Below, piece by piece: positions 23,306 to 30,638 of a stretch of DNA of 42,813 nt (position 1 is its first letter; every line of letters starts with the position of its first letter). The stretch covers positions 1,217 through 44,029 of the IMG/VR virus record IMGVR_UViG_3300037961_004277; one strand, written 5' to 3'. A model generated the notes under the pieces. That model made no database searches, was not told the DNA's origin, and was given only the letters and a program-made list of their open reading frames with translations. This DNA is from a virus. Position numbers and translations under genes: made by a program.

Positions 23306-23747
23306 AGAGTATTTCTTAGGACACTGGACGAATAGATATCAAGCACAATCTGCCCCTCATCTTTATTCTTCCACTGAAATAGAGTGGAGGAAAATTGAGG
23401 GTGGTTTGCATTCAAAAAACTATTATAGAAGAGACGGACCAACTAAACCGTATCGAGAGAGATATCACAAAATTGTTGAGGTGTCGGATACGGAATTTAT
23501 CGTTGAGAATTATGATCTCAACTGGACAAGATCAGAAAACTGTGATATGATATTCACATTCGATGGCACTGCATGGAACGGTCAATTGATCGGTGATAAA
23601 TGCACTGGTGCCAAAGGATATCGTATTGTATCGGAGTATCACCTCTATGGAGACAAACTACATAGTAAAGATCAAGGGTATGATGACGAAGGTAATATGA
23701 AGTGGGGATCAGAAGTAACTTACAAGTATATTAGAATGGGCGAATAG
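23295..23747 (+). CDS. cpeT: CpeT-like phycobiliprotein lyase
   Basis: 150 residues from ATG 23295; a TTG six bases earlier is also in frame. LGHWTNRYQAQSAPHLYSST and EIEWRKI near the N-terminus, RERYHKIVEV and C.MIF.FDG.AW.G are typical of the CpeT/CpcT lipocalin-like family. Host CpeT attaches phycoerythrobilin to phycoerythrin. Phage versions, common in cyanomyoviruses, may bind bilins and alter light-harvesting during infection. The last codons and the TAG stop lie inside tRNA-Val. Confidence 0.88.
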   Translation: MTIEEYFLGHWTNRYQAQSAPHLYSSTEIEWRKIEGGLHSKNYYRRDGPTKPYRERYHKIVEVSDTEFIVENYDLNWTRSENCDMIFTFDGTAWNGQLIGDKCTGAKGYRIVSEYHLYGDKLHSKDQGYDDEGNMKWGSEVTYKYIRMGE

Positions 23748-23809
23748 CTCAGCGGTAGAGCTACTCGTTTACACCGAGTCGGTCGGGGGTTCGATCCCCT
23801 CTTCGCCCA
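23738..23809 (+). tRNA. tRNA-Val (anticodon UAC)
   Basis: 72 nt. Acceptor GGGCGAA/TTCGCCC, D stem GCTC/GAGC, anticodon stem ACTCG/CGAGT with loop TTTACAC, and T arm GGGG-TTCGATC-CCCT. CCA is not encoded. Its first ten bases are the end of cpeT; the stop TAG is tRNA positions 8-10. Confidence 0.95.
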
Positions 23810-23823
23810 TTGTCACTTTTATT

Positions 23824-23991
23824 ATGGCAAAACCTACTAAAGAAGAGATTATCGATCTCTTATATAATAACTATTCTGATTATTACACCCTACCCCATTA
23901 TGGTTTGATACCTGATTGGTATATACGATACTGGGAATTGCACAATATTGTTCTTGATTATCTGGAAGGAGACTCCGATGAAACTGCGTAA
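23824..23991 (+). CDS. Small acidic hypothetical protein
   Basis: 55 residues, starting MAKPTKEEIIDLLYNN 14 bases after tRNA-Val. Tyr-rich (NNYSDYYTLPHYG) and Trp-containing middle, acidic end. It overlaps the next gene by 14 bases. No Shine-Dalgarno is obvious. Not recognised; small ORFs in this place occur in cyanophages. Confidence 0.5.
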   Translation: MAKPTKEEIIDLLYNNYSDYYTLPHYGLIPDWYIRYWELHNIVLDYLEGDSDETA

Positions 23992-24652
23992 TGCTATTTT
24001 GGCAGGTTTAATGTTAAGTATGGCACATGGAGTGCAGGCAGGTGAAGATAAGATCACCAAAGGATACAATTCTAATGACTCCATGGGATGCATGATGCTT
24101 CGAGAGTGTAAGAAAGATGTTGATGAAGTATATTCTCTTCTTGATATCTCTTCACAGTATCCTAATACTGAAGAATTTACACCACAGGCAGAAGAGTTTA
24201 ATAAACTGTTGATGACACTGAATCAAATTGGTGTTAAAGTATACCTTGCTGATCAACGATATTTTCCTATTGGGCACCGTGGTGTCTATCATACCGTCAG
24301 TAACAATTTCTATCTAAATAAAGATTGGATGGGAGATCCTGCTGTCCTGATGCAACTTATGCGTCATGAAGGATGGCACGCTGCACAGGATTGTATGGCA
24401 GGTACTATCGATAATAGTATGATCGCTATCATCAAACCCGAAGAAGATGTGCCTATGTTGTGGCGTGTCATGGCGGAACGCACTTATCCTAAAGGTGCAG
24501 TGCCATGGGAAGCAGAAGCACAATGGGCAGGTCGTACAAAGGGTATGACCCAAGCAGCACTTGAAGCATGTGCTACTGGTGCTATGTGGGAGGTGTATGA
24601 TCCTACACCCTTAACTCGTAAATGGTTAGAACAGAATGGTTATCTTCCGTAA
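23978..24652 (+). CDS. Secreted HEGWH metalloprotease-like protein
   Basis: 224 residues from ATG 23978, which has an AAGGAGA ribosome site and yields a proper signal peptide (MKLRNAILAGLMLSMAHGVQA, cleavage after residue 21). An upstream in-frame ATG would put ten residues before the signal. RHEGWHAAQD places a zincin HExxH motif at residues 130-134. A third ligand may be E178 or E180 in PWEAEAQW. Cys38, Cys44, Cys139 and Cys198 could form disulfides. It probably acts in the periplasm or outside the cell, on host envelope or released proteins; substrate unknown. Not a standard virion protease. Confidence 0.65.
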   Translation: MKLRNAILAGLMLSMAHGVQAGEDKITKGYNSNDSMGCMMLRECKKDVDEVYSLLDISSQYPNTEEFTPQAEEFNKLLMTLNQIGVKVYLADQRYFPIGHRGVYHTVSNNFYLNKDWMGDPAVLMQLMRHEGWHAAQDCMAGTIDNSMIAIIKPEEDVPMLWRVMAERTYPKGAVPWEAEAQWAGRTKGMTQAALEACATGAMWEVYDPTPLTRKWLEQNGYLP

Positions 24653-25109
24653 AAATCGCTATCAATTAGCGAAGCAAATAACATGGCATGATGTTATTCG
24701 CAAAATGGAGAATGAATTTGAACTTGATACATGTAGTGTTCATGGATTAGTTAATCTTCATGGACATACAATATCAATACCAACTATTGTCCTTCATAAT
24801 GAAAATCAAACTAAGACTGTATTTGATGCAGTAAAAGAGATTGAGAAAGAGTGGACAACAACCAGTTGTCATTTGTATACATCTTTTGCTAAAGGTGCTG
24901 CAACATTTGGTCGTCACAATGATGAGGTAAATGTTTTAATCGTCGGTGCTATTGGAAAGGTATCATATAAGTTTGATGATGGTACAATACATATTGTAGA
25001 ACCAGGCGATGCTTTGTATATACCTGCTGGTGTATATCATGATCCCGATGTTCTCTCTGCTAGAGTAACTTTGAGTATCTCTACACAACAAACCCCTGAA
25101 ATATTATGA
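24636..25109 (+). CDS. Cupin / JmjC-like putative Fe(II) dioxygenase
   Basis: 157 residues. A double-stranded beta-helix is suggested by TFGRHNDEVNVLIVGAIGK, VEPGDALYIPAGVYHDPD and RVTLSIS. HxD (HND, residues ~89-91) and the later YH give the 2-His-1-acid metal triad of cupin dioxygenases. It overlaps the metalloprotease-like gene by 17 bases and the next oxygenase gene by four. Substrate unknown; protein or small-molecule hydroxylation is possible. Confidence 0.65.
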   Translation: MVIFRKNRYQLAKQITWHDVIRKMENEFELDTCSVHGLVNLHGHTISIPTIVLHNENQTKTVFDAVKEIEKEWTTTSCHLYTSFAKGAATFGRHNDEVNVLIVGAIGKVSYKFDDGTIHIVEPGDALYIPAGVYHDPDVLSARVTLSISTQQTPEIL

Positions 25110-25714
25110 GTAACGCAAGAGATTATCTCTTCAAGATTCCTTTTAGACAGTATAGTCTAGATAACTGGCAGGCAAAGAAGGAAGCAATTATGAAAGCACT
25201 TCCTTTGGATAAGTATACCGACTTTTATGATAATGGTGGTATCCCTGAATATATGCCTGTAATCTCAGATTGCATTGATACTGAGATGAGAGATTTCTCT
25301 CAAACTTATCCTTGTCCTGTAATGATCACTGCACTTTGGTTTGAATTATCAAAACCAGGCGATTATCATGGACCACATAATCACGGTGCTACAGGATACT
25401 CTGCTATTCTGTACGTTGACTATGATGCAGGAGAACATGAAGCAACTAAGTTTCATTGTCCTTTCTTAGAAGCTGCTACGGGTGAAAATCTGAAGTATCA
25501 ACCTGTTGTTAGAGAGGGAGATCTAATTGTATTCCCATCTAATATTTTACATGAGGCACCCATAAATACAGGTAAGAAAAATAGATTGATTGTATCTTTC
25601 AACATCATGGGTGAAGATGTTGCTAGAAGTTATCAATGTGGTCTCAAATCATCTCCTTTAACGAGACGTGACTTTGACCTATATAATTCTGGTTTCGGCA
25701 ACTCCGATAAATAG
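25106..25714 (+). CDS. Putative 2OG-Fe(II) oxygenase
   Basis: 202 residues. GDYHGPHNHGATGYSAILYVDYDAG, EGDLIVFPSNILHEAP and NRLIVSFNI reproduce the metal/2-oxoglutarate pattern of the putative 2OG-Fe(II) oxygenase family: first His in HxxHxH, a distal His in ILHEAP, and an Arg binding 2-oxoglutarate. The usual HxD aspartate is replaced by HNH, so ligation may differ. Starts at the cupin gene stop (ATGA). The late box for gene 5 overlaps its stop. Confidence 0.7.
   Translation: MSNARDYLFKIPFRQYSLDNWQAKKEAIMKALPLDKYTDFYDNGGIPEYMPVISDCIDTEMRDFSQTYPCPVMITALWFELSKPGDYHGPHNHGATGYSAILYVDYDAGEHEATKFHCPFLEAATGENLKYQPVVREGDLIVFPSNILHEAPINTGKKNRLIVSFNIMGEDVARSYQCGLKSSPLTRRDFDLYNSGFGNSDK
25706..25713 (+). 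promoter_or_regulatory. Late promoter GATAAATA for gene 5
   Basis: Late consensus box 20 bases before gene 5, overlapping the end of the upstream oxygenase gene. Confidence 0.7.
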
Positions 25715-25733
25715 TCAAAATACAAATTGATAG

Positions 25734-28283
25734 ATGCAAACTATTGACGGTATTATTAATGAACCTACAGTAAATTTCGTCGGTAAAGACGGATTTTTCT
25801 GGTGGGTTGGTGAGGTTGAAGATAACGAAGACCCGATGAGATTGGGTCGCGTCAAAGTGCGTGTTCTTGGATACTACACTAATGTTCGTGGTAGCACTAC
25901 GAATGATTTGCCAACGGATTATCTTCCTTGGGCAACTGTTCTTCAGCATACTTGTCAACCTGGTAATGATGGACAAGGTGAGAGTTCTGGTCAATTACAA
26001 CCAGGCGCTATTGTTATGGGTTTCTTCATGGATGGAGAAGCAGCACAGATGCCTATCGTATTAGGTGTCATGCGTGTTAAGAAGTCTGCAGACACTCAGA
26101 AAGAAAAAGTATTTGCCTTCACAGGTGAAGCAATGGAACCTGGCATTGCTCCCAACGTTGCAACAGTTCATCCGATGAACCCTAATGCAACTATGGCAAC
26201 TACACAAGAAGAGGGTTTCTACAGACCAAAACAAGATAACACCGTTTCATTACCTGGTAAAGATCAGGATGGTAATCCCAATGAAACTGCTGGTGCTGGA
26301 TCTCCTGCTAATGTAGGAAACTTATTGAATGGTAGTGGTGGTAATCCCAACAAACCTAGACAACCAGAAAAACCAATTCCTGCTGCTAATGGTGTTGCTG
26401 GACCATGGAAGACACTAGAGTATGAGTTATCATATCTCTTAGAAGATCTTGCTGACCATGCTGGATCACTAATTAAAGCAGAAGATGGTGACTTCCTTGA
26501 TATTGTCACAGGTAAACTTGTTAGTGCAAAGGCATTGACTGCAAAGATTCAGAACTTCTTGAGTGCGGTATTTGCTCAGGTTGTATCTGCGATGCGACAA
26601 TCTTTAGCAAACCTTGCAGAACAGTTAGAACTTGTCAATATTCTTGGTGGTGCAACTGGTGCTCCTTTCGTGGTCTTCACGGTAATTCAACAGGCAGTTA
26701 CGACGATCCTTAAATCTCTCTGTATGATCGACAATCAACTGTTGGGTTTCATTGCAGATCCTGTTGGTTCAATCGTAGGTTTACTTGAAGGTGTACTCGA
26801 CGGTTTGATTGATAAAGCAACCTTTGTTATGCAGGGTGTACAAACTGCTATCGATAGAGTTATTTGTCAGGTTCAAGGTCTTCTCGATACAGTTCTTGGT
26901 GTGGTTGATACTGTAAAAGGTATTGTCGATGGTGTTGGTAAAGCAAAAGAAATCATCGATGCATGGCAAGCAGGTAGTGAAATCTTTGAGGCAGGTACAG
27001 ACCTATTCACAAAGGGTATTACTTCAATCACTGGTTTGATTGCTATGTTCATTAAGTTCATTGGCAGTGGTTGTGGTCGTAGTGCTGATGGTGGTAAAGA
27101 TACTGTAGGTTGGTATCCTTTATTTGGTGTTACTCATTGTACTCCTGAAGAATTAGAAGAAATTAATAAGATACGAGGTAAATCTAGAGGTGACTGTGGA
27201 GGAGACAGTAGAGCAGGTGGTCTTTTAGATAGTATCTTTAATGATGCAGATCCTTATCTGACTGCTGCAAAAACTTTCTTAGATGGATCTTATGAGATGT
27301 TTGTCGGTACACCTGGCAGACAAGCAAGTATTCATAAAAATGCCAGTGGTACTACTCATACATCTGTTAAATTAAATCAGAGTTTGTATGCAGAGTATGT
27401 TGCTCGTAAAAAAATTCGTGAAGAAAGTCCAAATCTGACACCTGAACAGATTGAAGATAAGGTAAAAAAATATACTAAGACACAAAATAATCAAAAAGGT
27501 GATGATGGTGCTTTAGTTGCAGATCATACATCATATGCTGGTAACCGTACAGAGGAGACACATGGTGACAATTGTTCTACCGTAGATGGTGATGTTGTCA
27601 GAAACATTAAAGGTGATTACTTCCTGAAAGTTACTGGAGATTGTCACATTGAAGTTGGTGGTGGTTTCTTCTTAGGTGCTGAAGGTGCTCCTAAAGTTGT
27701 TGATGGCAACGGCGAAAAGAAAAACGATAAGGTACAGAAGCACACCATTAGATTTGGTTCTGATGTTGACATAAACACAGTTGGTGCTAAGTTTGAATTG
27801 CAGGGTGCTGAAGCAAATATTGCATCTACATCTACTAAGATTACTGGTAGTATGTACGAAAACTCTGCATCACAACAGAGTAGAAGTGCTGCAGAACAAA
27901 TCTTTAGTGGTGATAACTCTATTGAGATTGTTACACCTCACTTAGTTGAGATGATCAATACACCCCCATCACCTATTCCTAAAGCACTTACTGGTATTCG
28001 TAGATTTGTTGGTGGATCTGTAGAGACAGTTATGACACCAGGATTATCAGCTGATGCTATTCCTAGATATACTATTGTCAATCCACTTGGTCCTTATTCT
28101 TTGACTTGTGGTGCAACAGGATATAACTGTAACGTTGCTACTGGAATGTTTAATGTCAACGTTGGTGCTGGAGCTATCGTCCTGAATGCTGCTCTCGCTG
28201 CAACCGTCAAGTGTGGTCTAGGCATGGTCTTGTCTGCTGAAGGTATCGTCATAATCGACGGTAAATCGATTTTCCTCAATTGA
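25734..28283 (+). CDS. 5: Baseplate hub spike gp5, lacking lysozyme
   Basis: 849 residues. The N-terminal OB fold (residues ~14-120) is clear: FFWWVGEVEDNEDPMRLGRVKVRVLGYY, LPWATVLQ, GAIVMGFFMDG, PIVLGVM. No lysozyme motif follows. Instead residues ~215-440 form long hydrophobic helices (VGSIVGLLEGVLDGLIDKAT, VQGLLDTVLGVVDTVKGIVD). The C-terminus from ~600 is a spike-type beta helix: GDVVRNIKGDYFLKVTGDC, HTIRFGSDVDINTVGAKFEL, ending VIIDGKSIFLN. In T4 gp5 carries a lysozyme between these parts; here that job appears to lie with the gene at 18915. The helical insert could be a spacer or membrane-active element. Confidence 0.88.
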   Translation: MQTIDGIINEPTVNFVGKDGFFWWVGEVEDNEDPMRLGRVKVRVLGYYTNVRGSTTNDLPTDYLPWATVLQHTCQPGNDGQGESSGQLQPGAIVMGFFMDGEAAQMPIVLGVMRVKKSADTQKEKVFAFTGEAMEPGIAPNVATVHPMNPNATMATTQEEGFYRPKQDNTVSLPGKDQDGNPNETAGAGSPANVGNLLNGSGGNPNKPRQPEKPIPAANGVAGPWKTLEYELSYLLEDLADHAGSLIKAEDGDFLDIVTGKLVSAKALTAKIQNFLSAVFAQVVSAMRQSLANLAEQLELVNILGGATGAPFVVFTVIQQAVTTILKSLCMIDNQLLGFIADPVGSIVGLLEGVLDGLIDKATFVMQGVQTAIDRVICQVQGLLDTVLGVVDTVKGIVDGVGKAKEIIDAWQAGSEIFEAGTDLFTKGITSITGLIAMFIKFIGSGCGRSADGGKDTVGWYPLFGVTHCTPEELEEINKIRGKSRGDCGGDSRAGGLLDSIFNDADPYLTAAKTFLDGSYEMFVGTPGRQASIHKNASGTTHTSVKLNQSLYAEYVARKKIREESPNLTPEQIEDKVKKYTKTQNNQKGDDGALVADHTSYAGNRTEETHGDNCSTVDGDVVRNIKGDYFLKVTGDCHIEVGGGFFLGAEGAPKVVDGNGEKKNDKVQKHTIRFGSDVDINTVGAKFELQGAEANIASTSTKITGSMYENSASQQSRSAAEQIFSGDNSIEIVTPHLVEMINTPPSPIPKALTGIRRFVGGSVETVMTPGLSADAIPRYTIVNPLGPYSLTCGATGYNCNVATGMFNVNVGAGAIVLNAALAATVKCGLGMVLSAEGIVIIDGKSIFLN

Positions 28284-28284
28284 C

Positions 28285-28313
28285 TTGACACGCTCAGGGC
28301 GGTCTGCTATACT
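28285..28313 (+). promoter_or_regulatory. Sigma70 promoter after gene 5
   Basis: TTGACA at 28285-28290, 17-base spacer, TATACT at 28308-28313, two bases after the gene 5 stop. It should drive the small ORFs, tRNA-Leu and the downstream oxygenase gene. Confidence 0.75.
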
Positions 28314-28336
28314 GCATAAGTAAAGACACAGACCAC

Positions 28337-28534
28337 ATGCCCAATACAGAACTCGCTCACGTTTTCGTTAATTTCTCCAAACGAAAAATCAAAATCGTAG
28401 ACAACGAAGGATACGACAAAGAAGTTCAGTGGAAATGGGACTTCGAGGGTGCTGCTGGATTTGCAGAGACTATCTCTGAACTCGGTCACATTCTTGATCC
28501 CGAAATGGTAACTTATCTCTTTGCAGAACAATGA
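28337..28534 (+). CDS. Small conserved hypothetical protein
   Basis: 65 residues, first gene after the 28285 promoter. VFVNFSKRKIKIVDNEGYDKEV is strand-like; a helix (FAETISELGHIL) follows. Soluble, slightly acidic. No domain recognised. It overlaps the next gene by four bases (ATGA). Confidence 0.6.
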   Translation: MPNTELAHVFVNFSKRKIKIVDNEGYDKEVQWKWDFEGAAGFAETISELGHILDPEMVTYLFAEQ

Positions 28535-28752
28535 TCGGACCTATTGGTATTACACTTCGTCAAGCAGAAGATCACTTTGATTTCATCTTGGATCTTACAG
28601 AAACTCAAAGAGTTTGCTGGAAAATTACTCGCCCTGACGGAAAATCTGCTATGATGGTTCCTGTCAATGAAGTTCCTCCTGTTCCTGAAGAAATTCAGAC
28701 TCAGGTAGAAGAATTTCAAAAACAATTTTTAGAGGCAGCGAATGAGACCTGA
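28531..28752 (+). CDS. Small conserved hypothetical protein
   Basis: 73 residues. IGPIGITLRQAEDHFDFILDLTE then RVCWKITRPDGKSAMM suggests a small alpha/beta fold; the C-terminus is an acidic helix (EEIQTQVEEFQKQFLEAANE). Coupled to both neighbours by overlapping start/stop. Function unknown; expression from a sigma70-like promoter suggests an early role. Confidence 0.6.
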   Translation: MIGPIGITLRQAEDHFDFILDLTETQRVCWKITRPDGKSAMMVPVNEVPPVPEEIQTQVEEFQKQFLEAANET

Positions 28753-28909
28753 AACTCGTCATGCAATGGAAATGCTTTGGTCAGCAAAATGGAACTTGCC
28801 AACTGCAGCAAAACATGCTAATCTGACCAACAAGGAGATGAAAATCACCTTCAACGAATACTGTTCATTTCATCCACCCACCCATAATATTGGGAGTGTG
28901 GCGGAATAG
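28742..28909 (+). CDS. Small helical protein ending inside tRNA-Leu
   Basis: 55 residues from ATG 28742, overlapping the preceding gene by 11 bases. AMEMLWSAKWNLPTAAKHANL followed by TNKEMKITFNEYC resembles a short helix-turn-helix-like unit. The final 18 bases, with the TAG stop, are tRNA-Leu positions 1-18. Function unknown. Confidence 0.6.
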   Translation: MRPETRHAMEMLWSAKWNLPTAAKHANLTNKEMKITFNEYCSFHPPTHNIGSVAE

Positions 28910-28975
28910 GTAGACGCACCAGACTTAAAATCTGTTGATTGTAAAATCGTAAGGGTTCAAGTCCCTTCACTCCTA
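28892..28975 (+). tRNA. tRNA-Leu (anticodon UAA)
   Basis: 84 nt class II tRNA. Acceptor GGGAGTG/CACTCCT (one G-U), anticodon stem CAGA/TCTG with loop CTTAAAA, a long variable arm (GATTGTAAAATC) and T arm AGGG-TTCAAGT-CCCT. CCA is not encoded. Starts within the upstream ORF and ends two bases before the next ATG. Confidence 0.93.
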
Positions 28976-28977
28976 CT

Positions 28978-29556
28978 ATGTCTTGTCATCTAATTTATCC
29001 TATCAGTTTTTATTGGCACTTCAGAGCACCGAACGCAGAAGAATTTATTGAAGCGGTGGAGAATTGCCATGAACCAATTGACAACGATCAATTTCGTTGG
29101 GGTAAAGAATGTGTCATTGACAGAGTTCCTTTGAAATGGGAATCATGGATGTCTATAGTAACTCCGTCTCTTCATGAAGTTGCTAATCAGATGAACAGAA
29201 TCTTCGGGTTCGTTATGTATGATCCTTGGATCAATTATTACAAGAGAGGATATTTTCAAGAAGTACACGATCATGCTATGCAAGACCTCGCCATGGTATT
29301 TTTTGCCAATGATGGTGAGGGATTTTCAAAGTTTTGCTTCACAGATAGATATAGCACGTCTCTCAGAACTGAAGTAAAAAAATTGGTCGGATACCAAAAT
29401 ATCCGTGGTATAAACTACAAAGCAGGTGATGTCATTATCTTTCCTGGTCACCTTATGCACATGGTTACACCACACCAAAGCGATGTTACTAGAAAAACAT
29501 TCGCATGTAATATTCAACTCAAGGACGTATGTAAACCCGAAGTACCGCCAAATTAG
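28978..29556 (+). CDS. 2OG-Fe(II) oxygenase-like protein
   Basis: 192 residues. WINYYKRGYFQEVHDHAMQD places the first metal His (HDH); GDVIIFPGHLMHMVTPH gives the distal His; RKTFACNI gives the 2-oxoglutarate Arg. It belongs to the broad putative 2OG oxygenase group common in cyanomyoviruses. The ATG follows the tRNA-Leu 3' end by two bases and there is no Shine-Dalgarno. The stop TAG lies inside tRNA-Thr. Substrate unknown. Confidence 0.65.
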   Translation: MSCHLIYPISFYWHFRAPNAEEFIEAVENCHEPIDNDQFRWGKECVIDRVPLKWESWMSIVTPSLHEVANQMNRIFGFVMYDPWINYYKRGYFQEVHDHAMQDLAMVFFANDGEGFSKFCFTDRYSTSLRTEVKKLVGYQNIRGINYKAGDVIIFPGHLMHMVTPHQSDVTRKTFACNIQLKDVCKPEVPPN

Positions 29557-29620
29557 CTCAGTTGGATAGAGCAACGGTTTTGTAAACCGTAGGTCGTCGG
29601 TTCAAGTCCGACATTTGGCT
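29547..29620 (+). tRNA. tRNA-Thr (anticodon UGU)
   Basis: 74 nt. Acceptor GCCAAAT/ATTTGGC, D stem GCTC/GAGC, anticodon stem ACGGT/ACCGT with loop TTTGTAA, T arm GTCGG-TTCAAGT-CCGAC. CCA not encoded. The first ten bases are the end of the upstream oxygenase gene, whose TAG is tRNA positions 8-10. Confidence 0.95.
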
Positions 29621-29622
29621 TA

Positions 29623-29662
29623 GGGGGAGTATTAAAGATCTGCATTTAGAAGCAGCGCCCCC
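29623..29662 (+). promoter_or_regulatory. Stem-loop after tRNA-Thr
   Basis: GGGGG (29623-29627) can pair with CCCCC (29658-29662), with inner CTGC/GCAG pairing (29640-29643, 29652-29655). No T run follows, so it is more likely a processing or leader structure for the next gene than a terminator. Confidence 0.45.
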
Positions 29663-29681
29663 GCTTACTTACTAATTAATT

Positions 29682-30269
29682 ATGTCCAATTTACCATCTT
29701 TTTCACAGAAACTTCTTTGGATGACTCCCAGTAAATTACCTGAGGAGATGATTGTTTCTATGCGAAAGTATGTTGAGGAAGAAATTAAACACACCGTTGC
29801 AGGTGTTGATGGTAGACCATGTGAAAGAAACGAACTCAGATCATCGATGGCAGGTGGTATTCCTTGGGATGAATGGATACCTGGCATTATATTGAACATG
29901 ATGGTAGCAGCAAACAAAGATTATTTTAGATATGAATTAGATTATTTTTCATCAAGAATTCAATCCACTATTTACTACGGAGATCAAAAAGACTTCTATA
30001 CTTGGCATTGTGATAATGGTGGTAATAGTGTGAAACCTCAAACGCAAATGGAAAGGAAACTTTCATGTTCATTGCTGTTGAGTGATCCTTCAGAATATGA
30101 AGGTGGTGAATTTCAAATTCATTATGAAAGATCTTATTTCAAATCTTTGAAACCTGAAAAAGGTCAGTGTGTTATCTTCCCTGCATGGGTTCCACATAGG
30201 GTTAGACCTCTTAAAAGCGGCAAAAGAATTTCTTTGGTTGCTTGGATGGAAGGTCCCATGTTCAGGTAA
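29682..30269 (+). CDS. Prolyl-4-hydroxylase-like (PKHD type) 2OG-Fe(II) oxygenase
   Basis: 195 residues. The catalytic domain is clear: TIYYGDQKDFYTWHCDNGG (HxD), RKLSCSLLLSDPSEYEGGEF, GQCVIFPAWVPHRV (distal His) and KRISLVAW (2-oxoglutarate-binding Lys/Arg). It is the best-preserved member of the four oxygenase-like genes here. P4Hc enzymes hydroxylate protein side chains or small molecules with Fe(II) and 2-oxoglutarate; the target is unknown. Preceded by a stem-loop rather than a recognisable promoter. Confidence 0.85.
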   Translation: MSNLPSFSQKLLWMTPSKLPEEMIVSMRKYVEEEIKHTVAGVDGRPCERNELRSSMAGGIPWDEWIPGIILNMMVAANKDYFRYELDYFSSRIQSTIYYGDQKDFYTWHCDNGGNSVKPQTQMERKLSCSLLLSDPSEYEGGEFQIHYERSYFKSLKPEKGQCVIFPAWVPHRVRPLKSGKRISLVAWMEGPMFR

Positions 30270-30293
30270 ATAGTAACAGTATACATAAACGCC

Positions 30294-30638
30294 ATGGGAT
30301 TATACGACACCATTTATTCTACATTTGATCTTGGACCAGGATTCTGGAATCGAGAATTACGGACAAAAGATCTGGAAGGATACATGACGTATAATTGGAT
30401 TGATCCTAACGGTCAACTTTGGACAGTAGATCATACAGGAACATATGATTTTGAAGATAGTGGATGCTTCAAGGTCGTAAAGAACATAAATCATGGTAGA
30501 GTATCTCCATACCCTCTTTCAAAACAAATAGAACTATATCCTGCACATTGGACAGTGCATTATGCTCCTACTCCTAGTGCAATGGTGACATTTGTAGAGG
30601 GTATTGTTGAAAACATATTATTCGCATCTGGTAACTAA
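30294..30638 (+). CDS. Conserved cyanophage hypothetical protein
   Basis: 114 residues, beginning MGLYDTIYSTFDLGPGFWNR. Strand-rich and aromatic (YMTYNWIDPNGQLWTVDHTG), Pro/Tyr-rich C-terminus. No metal or catalytic motif seen. It overlaps the next gene start by one base. Position between oxygenases and late structural genes gives no clear role. Confidence 0.65.
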   Translation: MGLYDTIYSTFDLGPGFWNRELRTKDLEGYMTYNWIDPNGQLWTVDHTGTYDFEDSGCFKVVKNINHGRVSPYPLSKQIELYPAHWTVHYAPTPSAMVTFVEGIVENILFASGN

